Below, one piece after another: positions 1-11,992 of a stretch of DNA of 64,000 nucleotides. The notes under the pieces were generated by a model that saw nothing but the letters and a program-made list of their open reading frames with translations, had not been told where the DNA came from and did no database searches. The translations under genes were made by a program, and so were the position numbers. The stretch covers positions 2,604,001 through 2,668,000 of the forward strand of contig NZ_JACCCO010000001.1 in NCBI RefSeq assembly GCF_013409935.1. Direction: 5' to 3'. The stretch is from Streptosporangium sandarakinum (GTDB lineage Bacteria; Actinomycetota; Actinomycetes; Streptosporangiales; Streptosporangiaceae). Positions within the stretch are counted from its first letter, which is position 1; every line of letters starts with the position of its first letter.

Positions 1-3168
<3,168 letters not shown>

Positions 3169-3593
3169 CAGATGTCCTTCCGAGGGCTCGCGGCGGACTG
3201 ACTACACGCACGCCAGACGACCATGCATCGGAGCACCAAAAGAAGCGGGTCGTCAAAGGGCAGCGCAAAGGGGCAGTGTAGCCGAACGGCATACACCTGT
3301 CCAGTCCACTCTCGCTGCATGCTCCACGTTGGTCGCAGCATCGCCCGTCAGCGCCGAAACGTCAAGCCCGCGAGCTGACATTTCAGCCGAGGAACGGCCG
3401 AGACGCCGGGAGTTCTCCCCGCCGCGAACCGCGCGTCACCATCGGCCTCAGGACGATACCCGACGACCCGCCGAGGCTAACGCTCAGTCGCACGACGGCT
3501 CGAACGCTAGCCCATGCCGGGCCGACGATCGACACTACCGTGGCTCATCTACCCCGATCGGCACCGAACCCAAACATGAATTTTGCCGATAAT
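3169..3593. other. Non-coding leader region upstream of rpoB
   Basis: About 425 bases without a credible gene between rpoB and the upstream membrane-protein gene. A long leader in front of rpoB is normal in actinobacteria and usually carries a separate rpoBC promoter. On the minus strand there are AT-richer patches near 3545-3595 and around 3470-3510, but no -35/-10 pair is clear enough to call. Confidence 0.5.
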
Positions 3594-3616
3594 TGACCGG
3601 CGCGCCACGCCGGTCA
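3594..3616 (-). terminator. Hairpin overlapping the stop codon of the upstream gene
   Basis: TGACCGGC (3594-3601) pairs perfectly with GCCGGTCA (3609-3616) around a 7-base loop. The hairpin includes the TGA stop of the gene ending at 3614 and is followed on the minus strand by AATTATC. It may terminate or attenuate transcription entering the rpoB leader. The U-tract is weak. Confidence 0.45.
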
Positions 3617-4129
3617 GGCGGGAGGAGGGGTGCCGAGCAGGGTGGACAGCTCCGCCACCAGCCAGCGTGAACCCTGCTTCACCATGCCCAACCGGGCACG
3701 GTTCTGGACGACCTGCCGCCGGGGCTCGCTCTCGCCGGGCGGGGTCCTGACCGTGCCGACGTTCGTGAACAGCAGCACGTCGACCCGGCCGGCCCGCACC
3801 GACTCCACCGCCGCGCCCGCCACCGTCACCTGCTGGACCGTGCGCTCCTGCCTGACCTGCGGGGCCAGCGACTTGGCGAGCTGGCGGTAGTGCTCGGTGA
3901 GGCCGCCGGTGGTGTATCCCGCCGCCCGCGTGAAATCCTGCTCGATCGTGCGGTAGTCGTACGAGAGCATGTCGGGGGCGGCCAGGCGGGCCGCCGCGAG
4001 CGCCTCGCGGCCGTCGGCCTCCTCCTGGCGCAGCCGGCTCAGGTCGCCGTACACGACCCAGGTCACCACCGCGAGCACGAGCGCGACGGCGCCCAGCGCC
4101 GCGGCGACCGTCCGGGATCCGCCCCTCAC
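3614..4129 (-). CDS. Mce-associated-type membrane protein (distal gene of pair)
   Basis: About 171 residues: a short cytoplasmic N-terminus, one membrane helix (AALGAVALVLAVVTWVVYG) and an extracytoplasmic domain of the Mce-associated (Mam)/SnoaL-like type found in actinobacteria. The GTG at 4129 overlaps the upstream stop in the pattern GTGA, which indicates translational coupling. A longer reading would overlap the upstream gene by 67 bases and is less likely. The pair sits between rplL and rpoB, which are usually adjacent. No mce genes are in the window, so a link to Mce transport is only by family resemblance. Its specific function is unknown. Confidence 0.75.
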   Translation of the reverse strand: MRGGSRTVAAALGAVALVLAVVTWVVYGDLSRLRQEEADGREALAAARLAAPDMLSYDYRTIEQDFTRAAGYTTGGLTEHYRQLAKSLAPQVRQERTVQQVTVAGAAVESVRAGRVDVLLFTNVGTVRTPPGESEPRRQVVQNRARLGMVKQGSRWLVAELSTLLGTPPPA

Positions 4130-4626
4130 GCGACCTGCTCCACCTTCGACACGAGCCAGCCCCCGAAAGTCCTGACCAGCTGCATCCGCCACCGGTAGAA
4201 CTGCTCCCGGGGGGCGCTCTCGCTCCCGTCCCCCCGGACCACCGCGTCGCCGACCACGAGCGCCACGGCCGTGTCCCCCGTCAGCGAGACGATCCCGGAG
4301 GCGCGCAGCGCCCCGGTCCGCAGGAGCCTGTCCCTGACCGTGGTCTCCCGCAGGGAGGCGGCGTCACGGGCGTACTCCGCCCGCGCCTGCCCGGTCGAGG
4401 TGTCGAGGACGCGCCGCATGTCGGCGTCGACGTTCTGGTATCCGACCGACATCAGGGTCATGGCGTGCTCCCTCGCCGCCCTGAGCACCGCCTCGCGATC
4501 GTCGGCCGCCGCCCGGGCCTCCCGCAGGCCCACGCCCGCCCACAGGGCCGCCCCGAGCAGCACCAGGATCAGCAGGCCCGGTGCGAGACCGGCGGGCCCC
4601 GGGAGGCGACGCCGGGAGGCGTTCAT
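4126..4626 (-). CDS. Mce-associated-type membrane protein (proximal gene of pair)
   Basis: About 166 residues: a basic start MNASRRRLPGPAG, one membrane helix (GLLILVLLGAALWAGVGL) and a soluble domain with the same layout as its downstream neighbour, including the MSVGYQNVDADMRRVLD segment that parallels LSYDYRTIEQDFTRA in the partner. The two look like an ancient duplication. The ATG at 4626 is preceded by GGGAGGTGGGG at suitable spacing; the open frame further upstream is Pro-rich shadow sequence. It is probably co-transcribed with the downstream gene through the GTGA overlap. Mam-type proteins are usually membrane anchored and often accompany Mce complexes, but none is encoded here. Confidence 0.75.
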   Translation of the reverse strand: MNASRRRLPGPAGLAPGLLILVLLGAALWAGVGLREARAAADDREAVLRAAREHAMTLMSVGYQNVDADMRRVLDTSTGQARAEYARDAASLRETTVRDRLLRTGALRASGIVSLTGDTAVALVVGDAVVRGDGSESAPREQFYRWRMQLVRTFGGWLVSKVEQVA

Positions 4627-4925
4627 CGGAACCCCACCTCCCATCCCGGCCCGCGTGACGCGAGCCGGCGGCCGTACGGCGCGGGCCACCGGGCCGGTGA
4701 GCCCCATCGGGCGGATCATAACCCGCCGGCGGCCGGAGCCATCGGCCTTTCCACACCGAGGAGGACGCGGAAGAGCACGGGAGCGGGGAGGAACCCGTGG
4801 CGGAAGGTGAGAGGCGCGGAAGAAGAGCGGGAAAGGGCCGGGGACCGGAAGGCGGGGAGAGCCCTGGGAAGGAGCGGAGGGCGGGAAGGGCCCTGGAAGG
4901 GCCGGAGAAGACCCCGGAGACACGA
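4627..4925. other. Intergenic stretch between the membrane-protein pair and the rplL terminator
   Basis: About 300 GC-rich bases with no convincing gene. It must hold the promoter of the minus-strand membrane-protein pair, because a strong terminator closes the rplJL unit at 4926-4963. It contains a perfect GCCGTACGGC palindrome at 4671-4680, a motif that recurs in intergenic DNA of this window. Confidence 0.4.
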
Positions 4926-4963
4926 AAAGAGCGGGCCACCGGCACCTGGTGGACCCGCTCTTT
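4926..4963 (-). terminator. Rho-independent terminator after rplL
   Basis: AAAGAGCGGG (4926-4935) pairs with CCCGCTCTTT (4954-4963), with an inner CCACC/GGTGG stem (4936-4940/4948-4952). On the minus strand the stem runs into TTTTC. Few signals in this window look so canonical, and it separates rplJL from the following membrane genes and rpoB. Confidence 0.85.
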
Positions 4964-4991
4964 CCGCGGTGATACTTCTTACGCGACGGTC

Positions 4992-5387
4992 TTACTTGAC
5001 GGTCACGGTGGCGCCGGCGCCCTCAAGGGCGGCCTTGGCCTTCTCAGCCTGCTCCTTGTTGACCTTGCCGTCGAAGACGGGCTTGGGAGCGCCGTCCACG
5101 AGGTCCTTGGCCTCCTTGAGGCCCAGGCTGGTCAGGGCGCGGATCTCCTTGATGACCTGGATCTTCTTGTCGCCGGCGGCCTCGAGGATGACGTCGAACT
5201 CGTCCTGCTCCTCGGCCTCCTCGGCGGCACCGGCGGCGCCACCGGCGGCCGGGGCGGCCGCGACGGCGACCGGGGCGGCGGCCTTGACGTCGAAGGTCTC
5301 CTCGAAGAGCTTCACGAAGTCGGACAGCTCAAGGAGGGTCATCTCCTTGAAAGCGTCGAGCAGCTCGTCGGTGGTGAGCTTCGCCAT
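4992..5387 (-). CDS. rplL: 50S ribosomal protein L7/L12
   Basis: Stalk protein that recruits translation GTPases to the ribosome. The 131 residues show the N-terminal dimerisation part ([20 protein letters not shown]), an Ala/Gly-rich hinge at about residues 36-58, and the globular C-terminal domain with [40 protein letters not shown] and a VTVK end. GGAGGAAACC precedes the ATG. It lies 82 bases downstream of rplJ in the same unit, as in nearly all bacteria, and is followed by its own terminator. Confidence 0.98.
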   Translation of the reverse strand: MAKLTTDELLDAFKEMTLLELSDFVKLFEETFDVKAAAPVAVAAAPAAGGAAGAAEEAEEQDEFDVILEAAGDKKIQVIKEIRALTSLGLKEAKDLVDGAPKPVFDGKVNKEQAEKAKAALEGAGATVTVK

Positions 5388-5469
5388 GGTTTCCTCCGTA
5401 TGGATCTAAAAACTTAAGAACTGGGACCGCGGTTCGTGTGCGCTAATCCCCCGGGCCGCCTGCGCGGAC

Positions 5470-5994
5470 CTACTCGCCCGCCTCCGCGCGCTTCGCACGC
5501 AGAGCCTCGGCCAGCTGAGCCATGTTGGTGGGCAGCGCGTTGAAGACAGCGGCCGCGTGGCCCTGCTTGGCCTTCAGAGCGCCGGCCAGCTTCGCGAGGA
5601 GAACCTCACGCGACTCAAGGTCGGCAAGCTTGCTGATCTCGTCCGGCGTCATCGACTTGCCGTCGACGACACCGCCCTTGATGACCAGGAGGGGATTGGC
5701 CTTGGCGAAGTCACGCAGACTCTTGGCAGCCTCGACCACGTCGCCCTTGACGAACGCGATCGCCGACGGACCCGCGAGCAGGTCGTCGAGCTGGTTGATC
5801 CCGGCCTCGTTGGCCGCGATCTTGGTCAGCGTGTTCTTCACCACGGCGAACTTCGCATTCTCACCGAGAGAGACGCGCAGCTGCTTGAGCTGCGCGACGG
5901 TGAGACCGCGGTACTCGGTCAGAACGGCGGCGCTCGAGCCTTCGAAGCTGCTCTTGAGCTCGGCTACGGCCGTCGCCTTCTCCGCCTTCGCCAT
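5470..5994 (-). CDS. rplJ: 50S ribosomal protein L10
   Basis: L10 anchors the L7/L12 dimers on the ribosome and represses its own operon by binding the leader. The 174 residues begin [20 protein letters not shown] and include the rRNA-binding part ([32 protein letters not shown]) and the C-terminal helix that holds L12. The ATG at 5994 is preceded by AAGGAGG. An in-frame ATG at 6108 would add 38 residues of unlikely sequence and lacks a ribosome-binding site, so I rejected it. Confidence 0.97.
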   Translation of the reverse strand: MAKAEKATAVAELKSSFEGSSAAVLTEYRGLTVAQLKQLRVSLGENAKFAVVKNTLTKIAANEAGINQLDDLLAGPSAIAFVKGDVVEAAKSLRDFAKANPLLVIKGGVVDGKSMTPDEISKLADLESREVLLAKLAGALKAKQGHAAAVFNALPTNMAQLAEALRAKRAEAGE

Positions 5995-6110
5995 GGGCCT
6001 CCTTCCATATGTGCCGCCGGCAAAGGCCCGAGAAAAGAACAAGCCCCGGCGCAGGCGCACGGGGCTCACATAAGGAAGGCATTTTCCCAATGGAAACTCA
6101 CTACACACCT
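5995..6110 (-). promoter_or_regulatory. Probable L10 autoregulatory leader
   Basis: The rplJ upstream segment is AT-richer than its surroundings and carries a GC stem: AGCCCC (6042-6047) pairs with GGGGCT (6061-6066), followed on the minus strand by TTGTTCTTTTC. This stem-plus-T pattern is compatible with attenuation. Known L10 leaders bind the L10/L12 complex at this place. The exact fold was not modelled, so the boundaries are approximate. Confidence 0.5.
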
Positions 6111-6340
6111 ACGCGGGCCGTCCACGACGTGGATCCTTGGGTCGACACACCATGAGGCATGACGACGACCGGCGGTCTTCGGCACGCACAGCATACGCCC
6201 TGCCGGAACATGTGCCAAATCGCCGTACGAACCACGTCCGGCCCCGGCCGCCTCCCCTCGGCGATCCCCCCGCTCCCGGCCGCGCCGGGCCGTACGGCGC
6301 CTCACAGGCCCGCGAACCGCCGGTTTCCACCCTCGAAGCC

Positions 6341-6387
6341 GTACGGCCCGCGCCCCGGGCCGGAAGGGGCCGGGGCGCGGGCCGTAC
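6341..6387 (-). terminator. Long GC hairpin after the LprG-like gene
   Basis: An 18-base-pair perfect stem (6341-6358 with 6370-6387) and an 11-base loop lie 28 bases beyond the stop codon of the lipoprotein gene. It has no U-tract, which is common for actinobacterial terminators. The outer ends carry the CGTACGG motif. Confidence 0.7.
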
Positions 6388-6415
6388 GAGAGATCGGTCG
6401 GGCCAGGCGGCGACG

Positions 6416-7267
6416 TCAGTTGCCGCCGGTGCGCCCGCGCAGCTCCTCCACCTGGTCGGCGGGCGGGGCCGCGACCTGCACGGGCTCGTTGAAGTTCTTG
6501 AAGAGCACCGTCGCGTTGAACGTGGTGCCCTGCTCCGAGCCGCTCATCGTGACCTTGCGGGGCAGGCTCTGGGCGTCGGCCCACAGGTCGAACTTCACGT
6601 CCTTGACCTCCGCGAGCTGCCGCTGGAGCTGCTCGCGCTTGGCCGGGTCGATGGCCTGGGCGGCCTTGTCCACCGGGAAGGTGCCGCTGTAGTGGGTGGT
6701 CTCCACGCCGCCCACCGTCTCGGTGCCGACCGCCTTGACGTCCTCGGACGTCGTGAGCATCTTGACCGTCCCGGCCAGGTCGAACTGCTGGGCCTGGGCC
6801 ATGAAGTCGCGGATCTTCGCCTGCTCCCCGGCACCGAGGTCGGTGAGCGAGACCTTGGCCCACGGCTTGGTCGTGTCGGCGAACTGCCGCAGCGTCTCCG
6901 ACTTCACGTAGACCGAGTCGTCGGTGAGGATCGCGCGCACCCCACCGGGGACGTTCTGCCCGCCGAAGGCGATCGTGCTCAGTGTGACGTCCGCGGCGAG
7001 CGCGGGCTTGCTCTGGTAGCGCACGGTGCCCTGGATCTTGCCCGTCCCCTGGTCACCGCCGGTGGTCTCGGCCACCAGGTCGGCGGTGTAGGAGGTGGCC
7101 TCCTCCGCCTTCTGCGCGCTCTGCAGCACCGCGTCGGCGGCGGCCAGCTTGATGTTCCCGAGGGAGCCGGCGCTCGTCACGCCGGAGCCGGCGCTCTGCG
7201 CACCGCATCCCGTGGCCGTGACCAGCGCGGCCGCTCCCAGTGCGAGTGCGGGAGCATATCGGCGCAT
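6416..7267 (-). CDS. LppX/LprAFG-family lipoprotein
   Basis: An exported lipoprotein of 283 residues. The signal peptide MRRYAPALALGAAALVTATG ends at a lipobox-like ATGC with Cys21, and the rest has the LolA-like fold pattern of LppX/LprG proteins (YTADLVAETT, DDSVYVKSETLRQF, KFDLWADAQSLPRKVTMSGS). Mycobacterial LprG moves triacylated lipids or glycolipids to the outer envelope; transfer of that role to this protein is inference. The position between rplA and rplJ also occurs in Streptomyces. The ATG follows GAAGGGGTG. The gene is bounded by hairpins on both sides, so it is probably transcribed on its own. Confidence 0.85.
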   Translation of the reverse strand: MRRYAPALALGAAALVTATGCGAQSAGSGVTSAGSLGNIKLAAADAVLQSAQKAEEATSYTADLVAETTGGDQGTGKIQGTVRYQSKPALAADVTLSTIAFGGQNVPGGVRAILTDDSVYVKSETLRQFADTTKPWAKVSLTDLGAGEQAKIRDFMAQAQQFDLAGTVKMLTTSEDVKAVGTETVGGVETTHYSGTFPVDKAAQAIDPAKREQLQRQLAEVKDVKFDLWADAQSLPRKVTMSGSEQGTTFNATVLFKNFNEPVQVAAPPADQVEELRGRTGGN

Positions 7268-7362
7268 TAATCATCACCCCTTCGTTTCCCCCTCAACCTG
7301 CCCCAGACACTACGCGGCGAACGTGTCGTCCGCGTCGTCCGCAGGAACGAAGGAAACACGAA

Positions 7363-7397
7363 GGGCCTCAACCGAATGGCCGATTCGGTTGAGGCCC
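7363..7397 (-). terminator. Terminator after the rplK-rplA unit
   Basis: GGGCCTCAACCGAAT (7363-7377) pairs perfectly with ATTCGGTTGAGGCCC (7383-7397) around a 5-base loop. On the minus strand it continues TTCGTGTTTCCTT. A second hairpin, 7402-7410 with 7434-7442, lies between it and the rplA stop. Confidence 0.85.
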
Positions 7398-7468
7398 CGG
7401 GGTCCGCGCGGATCCCCGCCGTGGCGGGGTCTACGCGCGGACTCTCGCGTTCGAAGAGGTGATCGCCG

Positions 7469-8182
7469 TCAGGCTTCGGCGTCGGCGGCCGCCACCCGCG
7501 TCACGTTCGGGTCGACCGGGATGCCGGGGCCCATGGACGTGGTGAAGGCGACCTTCTTGACATAGCGACCCTTGGCCGCGGACGGCTTGAGACGCAGCAC
7601 CTCCTCAAGGGCGGCGGCGTAGTTCTCGATGAGCTGACGCTCGGTGAACGACACCTTGCCGATGATGAAGTGCAGGTTCGCGTGCCGGTCGACACGGAAC
7701 TCGATCTTGCCGCCCTTGATGTCGGTGACGGCCTTGCCGACGGCCGGGGTGACGGTGCCGGTCTTGGGGTTCGGCATGAGGCCACGCGGGCCGAGCACGC
7801 GGCCCAGGCGGCCGACCTTGCCCATGAGGTCCGGCGTGGCGACGACCGCGTCGAAGTCGAGACGGCCCTTGGCGACCTCGTCGATCAGCTCGTCGGCGCC
7901 GACGATGTCGGCACCCGCGGCGCGGGCCTCCTCGGCACGGTCACCGGTCGCGAAGACCAGGACCCGGGCGGTCTTACCGGTGCCGTGCGGGAGGTTGACG
8001 GTGCCGCGGACCATCTGGTCGGCCTTGCGGGGGTCGACGCCCAGCCGCAGCGCGACCTCGACGGTCGCGTCGAACTTGGCGACGCTGGTGTCCTTGGCCA
8101 GCTTGACCGCCTCGGCGGGGCTGTAGAGGTTCTCGCGGTCGATCTGGGCCGCTGCGTTGCGGTAGCCCTTGCTGCGCTTCAC
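7469..8182 (-). CDS. rplA: 50S ribosomal protein L1
   Basis: L1 forms the mobile stalk at the ribosomal E site and in many bacteria represses the L11 operon. The 237 residues contain typical family blocks: [73 protein letters not shown] and [12 protein letters not shown] chose the GTG at 8182 ([18 protein letters not shown]) because AGGAG lies 7 bases upstream and it matches other actinobacterial L1 starts; the frame is open further upstream but reads as non-L1 sequence. The gene is 167 bases downstream of rplK. Confidence 0.97.
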   Translation of the reverse strand: MKRSKGYRNAAAQIDRENLYSPAEAVKLAKDTSVAKFDATVEVALRLGVDPRKADQMVRGTVNLPHGTGKTARVLVFATGDRAEEARAAGADIVGADELIDEVAKGRLDFDAVVATPDLMGKVGRLGRVLGPRGLMPNPKTGTVTPAVGKAVTDIKGGKIEFRVDRHANLHFIIGKVSFTERQLIENYAAALEEVLRLKPSAAKGRYVKKVAFTTSMGPGIPVDPNVTRVAAADAEA

Positions 8183-8349
8183 TTGCTCACTCCTGGATCC
8201 GAGTGTCCGTGGTACGGGCCAGCGCCTGGCCCCTCCACATGCTTCGAGGTCGTGGTGCCGGCGCGACGTCGGCCGCGCCCGCCTCCGGGGCACTCACGGG
8301 ACCGGTGGACCTCCTCGGTCCACGCCCGCTCACGCCCGGCTCGCCGTTA

Positions 8350-8781
8350 CTAGTCGGCGATCGTGATGCCCATCGACCGGGCGGTGCCGGCGATGATCTT
8401 CTCGGCCGCCTCGATGTCGTTGGCGTTGAGGTCCTGCATCTTGGTCTGGGCGATCTCGCGCAGCTGGTCGCGGGTCAGCTTGCCGACCTTGTCCTTCTGC
8501 GGGACGGGCGAGCCCTTGGCCACACCGGCGGCCTTCTTGATCAGCTCAGGCGCCGGGGGCGTCTTCGTGACGAAGGTGAAGGTGCGGTCCTCGAAGATGG
8601 TGATCTCAACGGGGATGATGTTGCCGCGCTGGGCCTCGGTGGCAGCGTTGTACTGCTTCACGAAGTCCATGATGTTGACGCCGTGCGGACCGAGGGCGGT
8701 ACCGACCGGCGGGGCGGGCGTGGCCTGGCCAGCGGGAAGCTGGACCTTGACCAGTGCCGCGATCTTCTTCTTAGGAGGCAT
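8350..8781 (-). CDS. rplK: 50S ribosomal protein L11
   Basis: L11 shapes the GTPase-associated centre and is the thiostrepton site with 23S rRNA. The 143 residues include the N-terminal domain ([38 protein letters not shown]) and the RNA-binding C-terminal domain ([42 protein letters not shown]). The ATG is preceded by GGAGAGAACC. It is the first gene after nusG, separated by a 117-base leader with hairpins, and is followed by rplA. Confidence 0.98.
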   Translation of the reverse strand: MPPKKKIAALVKVQLPAGQATPAPPVGTALGPHGVNIMDFVKQYNAATEAQRGNIIPVEITIFEDRTFTFVTKTPPAPELIKKAAGVAKGSPVPQKDKVGKLTRDQLREIAQTKMQDLNANDIEAAEKIIAGTARSMGITIAD

Positions 8782-8813
8782 GGTTCTCTCCGGGTCCTCT
8801 TCGGGTTGACGCG

Positions 8814-8870
8814 GCTCCCGCGCAGAGCGTGCGGGAGCATGTCGGCGGGCCGTGCTTCGCGGACACGGCC
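8814..8870 (-). promoter_or_regulatory. Two hairpins in the rplK leader
   Basis: Between nusG and rplK the minus strand can form GGCCGTG/CACGGCC (8848-8854 with 8864-8870) and GCTCCCGC/GCGGGAGC (8814-8821 with 8831-8838). L1-binding operators normally lie in the leader of the L11 operon, so one of these may be the L1 target. The match to an L1 site was not modelled. Confidence 0.35.
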
Positions 8871-8898
8871 ACCGAACGACTTAGTGTATGTGAACCGG

Positions 8899-9669
8899 TC
8901 AGATCTTCGAGACCTGGTTGAACGACAGCTCGACCGGGGTCTCACGACCGAAGATCGACACCAGCACCTTGAGCTTCTGCGACTCGACGCTGATCTCGCT
9001 GACCGTCGCGGGGAGCGTCGCGAAGGGGCCGTCCATGACCGTGACGGACTCGCCGACCTCGAAGTCGACGGTCGCGGCGGCGGCCTTGGAGGTCGTCTTC
9101 TTGGTCTCCTCGGACGGCTCGGGCGCGAGCAGCTTGGCGACCTCGTCGATGCTCAGCGGGCTCGGCTTGTTGGACAGGCCGACGAAGCCGGTCACGCCGG
9201 GGGTGTTGCGCACCGCGGACCAGGACTCGTCGGTGAGCTCCATCCGGACGAGGACGTAGCCGGGCAGCACCCGCTCCTTGACGAGCTGGCGCTTGCCGCT
9301 CTTGACCTCGGTCACGTGATGGGTCGGCACCTCGACCTGGAAGATGTAGTCCTCCATGTTGAGGGACTGCGTGCGGGTCTCGATGTTCGACTTCACGCGG
9401 TTCTCGTAGCCCGCGTAGGAGTGGATGACGTACCACTCGCCGTACTGGCCCCGCAGCTCGCGCTTGAATTCCTCGACCGGGTCGACGTCGGGAAGGACGT
9501 CTCCGTCCTCATCGACGGCGCCGGCCGGGGCCTCCGCGGCCTCGGTCTCGGCCTCGACGTCAGTCTCGGCTGGCTCGACCGGCGAGCTCGCCTCGACGTC
9601 GACGGCCTCTTCCGGCTCGCTCACCCGGTCCTCGGGGTGCTCGCCGGCCGTCTGTGAAGACTCGGACAC
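8899..9669 (-). CDS. nusG: Transcription termination/antitermination protein NusG
   Basis: NusG binds RNA polymerase, controls pausing and Rho-dependent termination, and links the polymerase to the ribosome. Of 256 residues the first 75 are an acidic low-complexity extension (rich in Glu, Ala and Asp), common in actinobacterial NusG. The NGN domain follows ([42 protein letters not shown]), then a C-terminal KOW domain ([20 protein letters not shown]). The start is GTG at 9669. It lies 77 bases downstream of secE. Confidence 0.97.
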   Translation of the reverse strand: MSESSQTAGEHPEDRVSEPEEAVDVEASSPVEPAETDVEAETEAAEAPAGAVDEDGDVLPDVDPVEEFKRELRGQYGEWYVIHSYAGYENRVKSNIETRTQSLNMEDYIFQVEVPTHHVTEVKSGKRQLVKERVLPGYVLVRMELTDESWSAVRNTPGVTGFVGLSNKPSPLSIDEVAKLLAPEPSEETKKTTSKAAAATVDFEVGESVTVMDGPFATLPATVSEISVESQKLKVLVSIFGRETPVELSFNQVSKI

Positions 9670-9746
9670 GGTGACTCATTCTCTTTCCGTCGATGGCTAT
9701 TGACTTACCGCGGTACGACGCGGGGATGAGCGCGCCCGGCGGCGGA

Positions 9747-9995
9747 TCAGGCTCCGCCGAAGATCCGCAGCACACCTTCGGTGAGGATCGCGTCGAGACC
9801 GGCCACGATCGCGACCATGATCAGAACAAAACCCAGGACGATGACGGTGTAAGAGATGAGCTCCTTGCGCGTGGGCCAGATGACCTTGCGCAGCTCAGCG
9901 ATGACCTGTCGGTAGAAAAGGGCAGGAGAAGTACGCTTGGCCTTCTTCTCACCGCTCGGCTTGTCTGCGGTTTCGCCGCGCGTGTCGATCGCCAC
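9747..9995 (-). CDS. secE: Preprotein translocase subunit SecE
   Basis: The small clamp subunit of the SecYEG channel. The 82 residues have a charged N-terminus, the conserved amphipathic segment FYRQVIAELRKVIWPTRKEL and one membrane helix (ISYTVIVLGFVLIMVAIVAG). I placed the start at GTG 9995 (VAIDTRGETADK); a GTG three codons upstream is equally possible and the GTGAGGA stretch could serve either. It lies 77 bases from the tRNA-Trp gene, the usual order in this region. Confidence 0.93.
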   Translation of the reverse strand: MAIDTRGETADKPSGEKKAKRTSPALFYRQVIAELRKVIWPTRKELISYTVIVLGFVLIMVAIVAGLDAILTEGVLRIFGGA

Positions 9996-10072
9996 AGTCC
10001 TCACCCGAAATCCGTCGTGTCCAACGCATGTCTGCGGCGCGCTAGACGCCCTGATGCGCGGACCGCTCCTCG

Positions 10073-10145
10073 CAGGGCACGAGGGACTCGAACCCCCAAC
10101 CGCCGGTTTTGGAGACCGGTGCGCTACCAATTGCGCTAGTGCCCT
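10073..10145 (-). tRNA. tRNA-Trp (anticodon CCA)
   Basis: A 73-base cloverleaf on the minus strand. The 7-base-pair acceptor stem AGGGCAC/GTGCCCT is followed by discriminator G at 10073. The D-arm has AATTGGTAGC, the anticodon arm is CCGGT-CTCCAAA-ACCGG giving anticodon CCA, and the T-arm has GGTTCGAGTC. No CCA is encoded. The gene next to secE is the normal location for tRNA-Trp in actinobacteria. Confidence 0.98.
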
Positions 10146-10157
10146 AAGACATGAACC

Positions 10158-10187
10158 ACCATACATCGGTTGGACCGAAGTTTGTCC
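10158..10187 (-). promoter_or_regulatory. Candidate promoter of tRNA-Trp
   Basis: On the minus strand GGACAA (10187-10182), an 18-base spacer and TATGGT (10163-10158) form a sigma70-like promoter. TATGGT ends 12 bases before the mature tRNA. This is a visual match only. Confidence 0.4.
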
Positions 10188-10443
10188 GTGGCTCACGGTC
10201 TTGACCGCCGATTCACGCGGAGGGCGGTAAGACCATGCCGGAGTCTACGTGGGAATGGCCCGTACGTCGAACCGGCGGACGATCGTCCTGGTCACGCCTC
10301 CTTTCGACCCGCCGGGCCGCATCCCCGCGCCGGGGCCCGCCGTACGGCCCGGCGTCTCCGGCGGCTTCGCCGGTCCGGCGCGCGGACGTCCACATCATGG
10401 ATGGGCGTCGGAAGGCGGGCCACGGTTCTGTAACCATGGAGCC

Positions 10444-11649
10444 ATGACCCGTCCTCGCATCTCAGCGCGTATCTCCGCGATCTCCGAGTCCGCCACGCTC
10501 GCCGTGGACGCCAAGGCCAAGGCGATGAAGGCGGCGGGCCGCCCGGTCATCGGCTTCGGCGCGGGCGAGCCGGACTTCCCGACTCCCGGCTACATCGTCG
10601 AGGCGGCCGTCGAGGCGTGCCGGAACCCGCGCTTCCACAAGTACACCCCGGCCGGCGGCCTTCCCGAGCTGAAGCAGGCCATCGCCGACAAGACGCTCCG
10701 CGACTCCGGCTACCGGATCGAGGCGGCCCAGGTGCTGGTCACGAACGGCGGCAAGCAGGCGGTCTACGAGGCGTTCGCCACGCTGCTCGACCCGGGCGAC
10801 GAGGTCCTGGTCGTCGCGCCGTACTGGACGACCTACCCCGAGGCGATCAAGCTGGCCGGCGGCGTCCAGGTCGACGTCGTGACCGACGAGACCACGGGCT
10901 ACCTCGCGAGCGTCGAGCAGCTGGAGGCGGCCCGCACCGACCGGACCAAGGTCCTGCTGTTCGTCTCGCCGTCCAACCCGACCGGCGCCGTCTACAGCCC
11001 CGAGCAGGTCGAGGCGATCGGCCGGTGGGCCGCCGAGCACGACCTGTGGGTCGTCACCGACGAGATCTACGAGCACCTGACGTACGGCGACGCGAGCTTC
11101 GTGAGCATCGCCACCGCCGTCCCCGAGCTGGGCGACAGGGTCGTCGTGCTGAACGGCGTCGCCAAGACCTACGCGATGACCGGCTGGCGGGTCGGCTGGC
11201 TGATCGGCCCCAAGGACGTCGTCAAGGCCGCGACCAACCTGCAGTCGCACGCCACCTCCAACGTCTCCAACGTGGCCCAGGCCGCGGCGCTGGCGGCCGT
11301 CGCCGGCGACCTGTCGGCCGTGGCGGAGATGCGTGAGGCGTTCGACCGCCGCCGCAGGACCATGGTCCGCATGCTGAACGAGATCCCCGGCGTGGTCTGC
11401 CCGGAGCCGAAGGGCGCCTTCTACGCCTACCCGTCGGTCAAGGAGCTGCTGGGCCGGGACTTCGGCGGCCGGCGGCCGCAGACGTCCGCCGAGCTCGCCG
11501 AGCTGATCCTGGAGGAGGCCGAGGTCGCGCTCGTGCCCGGCGAGGCGTTCGGCACCCCGGGCTACTTCCGGCTGTCCTACGCGCTGGGCGACGACGACCT
11601 GGTCGAGGGCGTCAGCCGGGTCGCCAAGTTCCTCACCCAGTCGCGCTAG
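10444..11649 (+). CDS. aspC: Class I aminotransferase, aspartate aminotransferase type
   Basis: A PLP-dependent enzyme of 401 residues that interconverts aspartate and 2-oxoglutarate with oxaloacetate and glutamate. Family marks are [80 protein letters not shown] and the Schiff-base lysine block [17 protein letters not shown], with [15 protein letters not shown] near the end. The gene next to the secE/tRNA-Trp cluster is annotated as aspC in many actinobacteria. The start is the ATG at 10444. It is divergent from the tRNA and convergent with the next gene, with a strong hairpin between their stops. Narrower substrate specificity cannot be read from the sequence. Confidence 0.92.
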   Translation: MTRPRISARISAISESATLAVDAKAKAMKAAGRPVIGFGAGEPDFPTPGYIVEAAVEACRNPRFHKYTPAGGLPELKQAIADKTLRDSGYRIEAAQVLVTNGGKQAVYEAFATLLDPGDEVLVVAPYWTTYPEAIKLAGGVQVDVVTDETTGYLASVEQLEAARTDRTKVLLFVSPSNPTGAVYSPEQVEAIGRWAAEHDLWVVTDEIYEHLTYGDASFVSIATAVPELGDRVVVLNGVAKTYAMTGWRVGWLIGPKDVVKAATNLQSHATSNVSNVAQAAALAAVAGDLSAVAEMREAFDRRRRTMVRMLNEIPGVVCPEPKGAFYAYPSVKELLGRDFGGRRPQTSAELAELILEEAEVALVPGEAFGTPGYFRLSYALGDDDLVEGVSRVAKFLTQSR

Positions 11650-11659
11650 CCGTACGGCC

Positions 11660-11697
11660 GGCCCGGCCGCGGGGAGGCGAACCCCCGCGGCCGGGCC
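11660..11697. terminator. Bidirectional terminator between convergent genes
   Basis: A perfect 15-base-pair stem, 11660-11674 with 11683-11697, and an 8-base loop fill most of the 52-base gap between the aspC stop and the stop of the small secreted protein on the other strand. Confidence 0.85.
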
Positions 11698-11701
11698 CGG
11701 C

Positions 11702-11992
11702 TCACTCGACGGAGACGCTGACCCCCTCCTCCACGACGGCGGCGGTGTCCGGGCTCAGCACGAGGACGACCTCCCCGGTGCAGTAGGGGCCGTTCCAGAT
11801 GTAGACGTAGTCGTCGGTCTGGTTCTCGACGTCGAGCGGGAAGACGTCGGAGCCGTAGCAGCCGCTGGGGTCGTAGTAGACCGCCCCGTTGATGATCAGC
11901 GCCCCCTGGGCCGCCTGGGCGGGCTGGGAGACGGTCAGGGCGAGCGCCGCGGCCGCGGCGAGTGCGCCGAGTGTGGTGGTCACGCGTCTCAT
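11702..11992 (-). CDS. Small secreted protein, two cysteines, unknown function
   Basis: A 96-residue protein with a clear Sec signal peptide (MRRVTTTLGALAAAAALALT, cleavage after AQA at about residue 27). The mature part of about 69 residues is acidic and beta-rich in appearance, with two cysteines (SGCYG and GPYCTG) that could form a disulfide. GCAGGAGG precedes the ATG. I recognise no family with certainty; small exported beta-sandwich proteins of this kind occur in many actinomycetes. The next gene upstream is the divergent adenosine deaminase. Confidence 0.8.
   Translation of the reverse strand: MRRVTTTLGALAAAAALALTVSQPAQAAQGALIINGAVYYDPSGCYGSDVFPLDVENQTDDYVYIWNGPYCTGEVVLVLSPDTAAVVEEGVSVSVE

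Noticed and set aside
3465-3490. Half-match to an IdeR iron box (AGGCTAAC) upstream of rpoB
   Set aside because: Only one half is present and there is no symmetric partner; iron control of rpoB would be unexpected.
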